A stretch of 64,000 nucleotides of DNA from Clostridiaceae bacterium (GTDB lineage: Bacteria > Bacillota > Clostridia > Saccharofermentanales > Saccharofermentanaceae), in contig JAAYFK010000032.1 of assembly GCA_012728275.1 (NCBI GenBank), forward strand, positions 1 through 64,000, in the 5' to 3' direction. The translations under genes and the position numbers were made by a program. The notes beneath the pieces were generated by a model. It worked only from the letters and a program-made list of their open reading frames with translations. It ran no database searches and had not been told where the DNA came from. This document shows, piece after piece, positions 63,508 to 64,000 of the stretch; the first letter of the stretch is position 1; the number at the start of each line of letters is the position of its first letter.

Positions 63508-64000
63508 ATGAAGATAATCGTTGCTAGTACGATAGTTCCATTTATCTATGGAGGAGGAACCTCGATAGTAGATTGGTTAGTATTGAAACTCAATGAATAC
63601 GGACACCAAGCTGAGTCAATCAAATTGCCATATTCCTCTGATATCAACCAAATGATGTCACAAACAGTAGGTCTTCGTATGTTCCATCTTGAAGACTACT
63701 GTGAACGTTTGATTCCTATTAGAATGCCTTCGTATCAATTGCAGCATCCAGAAAAGTATCTTTGGTTTATTCACCACTATCGTGAGGTCTATGATTTGTG
63801 GGATACTGAATTCTCGCCGTTCCCTCATACAGAGAAAAACTGTGCTATTCGTGAGTATGTTATGCGATCCGATGACGTCTCGTTGAGAGAAGCAAAAAAG
63901 ATATTTACTAATTCACAAGTAGTATCCAATCGTTTGACAAAGTTTAACGCTTTGGATTCAACGGTAGTCTATCCGCCACTTTTTGATATCAGCAGCTTTA
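63508..64000 (+). CDS. Glycosyltransferase, N-terminal part (cut by the window edge)
   Basis: The frame from ATG 63508 stays open to the right edge (164 codons). It begins MKIIVASTIVPFIYGGGTSI, as in GT-B family 4 glycosyltransferases, and later has KKIFTNSQVVSNRLTKFN and then STVVYPPL, typical of the linker before the nucleotide-sugar domain. It follows the aminotransferase by 3 bases and probably adds a deoxyhexose or perosamine unit. Confidence 0.75.
   Translation, partial: MKIIVASTIVPFIYGGGTSIVDWLVLKLNEYGHQAESIKLPYSSDINQMMSQTVGLRMFHLEDYCERLIPIRMPSYQLQHPEKYLWFIHHYREVYDLWDTEFSPFPHTEKNCAIREYVMRSDDVSLREAKKIFTNSQVVSNRLTKFNALDSTVVYPPLFDISSF

Overview
The window looks like chromosomal DNA of a low-GC, anaerobic, Gram-positive bacterium of the Clostridia (a gut- or rumen-type Lachnospiraceae, Saccharofermentans or Oscillospirales relative; I cannot fix the genus). 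The signs are strong GGAGG-type ribosome binding sites on nearly every gene, TTG and GTG starts, many lipoproteins with a Gram-positive style lipobox, rubrerythrin/rubredoxin oxygen defence, LytTR regulation, and phosphorolytic cellodextrin metabolism. I saw no tRNA, rRNA, CRISPR array, insertion sequence or prophage gene.

Layout. (1) 1-6.6 kb: the tail of a probable hybrid-cluster protein, then two minus-strand redox operons. One encodes a ferredoxin-rubrerythrin fusion and a double rubredoxin. The other carries DUF5320, a DUF134 regulator, NifX/NifB-like proteins, two MinD-type ATPases with inserted 2[4Fe-4S] ferredoxin domains, a metallo-beta-lactamase-fold protein and a C_GCAxxG-NifX fusion. 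(2) 7-14.7 kb, minus strand: DUF896, an AgrC/AgrA-like two-component pair, a MacB/LolD-type ABC transporter and an M13 metallopeptidase lipoprotein. (3) 15-17.3 kb, minus strand: TMEM198-like membrane protein, DusB-type dihydrouridine synthase, PAP2 phosphatase. (4) 17.4-20.6 kb, plus strand from here on: two COG0523 (CobW-like) metal GTPases behind a Fur-family-like palindrome, then a diverged CbiG-like protein. (5) 20.6-33.4 kb: an unusual envelope cluster with two giant propeller-plus-solute-binding lipoproteins, MalF/MalG-like permeases, an RND/HlyD-type adaptor, a MacB-core-like two-TM protein and two more lipoproteins, with no ATPase. (6) 33.6-41.5 kb: cellobiose phosphorylase, MnmA, cellodextrin phosphorylase and a ROK glucokinase. 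(7) 41.5-53.9 kb: TruA, NfeD/SPFH pair, nicotinate phosphoribosyltransferase, cyclophilin, DUF1294, an ABC-2 exporter with its NarL-type two-component system, an alpha-phosphohexomutase and a small methyltransferase. (8) 53.9-64 kb: a surface polysaccharide locus with glycosyltransferases, Gmd, Rmd, Wzm/Wzt export, DUF4214, NeuD-like acetyltransferase and a perosamine-synthase-like aminotransferase.

How the genes fit together. Imported cellodextrins could be split by the two GH94 phosphorylases into glucose-1-phosphate and glucose. The mutase at 51.5 kb and the ROK kinase at 40.5 kb would then bring both to glucose-6-phosphate. The mutase may also feed GDP-mannose synthesis. From GDP-mannose, Gmd plus Rmd would give GDP-D-rhamnose, and Gmd plus the DegT-type enzyme plus the NeuD-like enzyme would give GDP-N-acetylperosamine, with export through Wzm/Wzt. 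The part I find hardest to explain by known systems is 23.1-30.6 kb. There sugar-importer permeases share a tight operon with an adaptor protein and a half-sized FtsX-like protein that normally belong to exporters.
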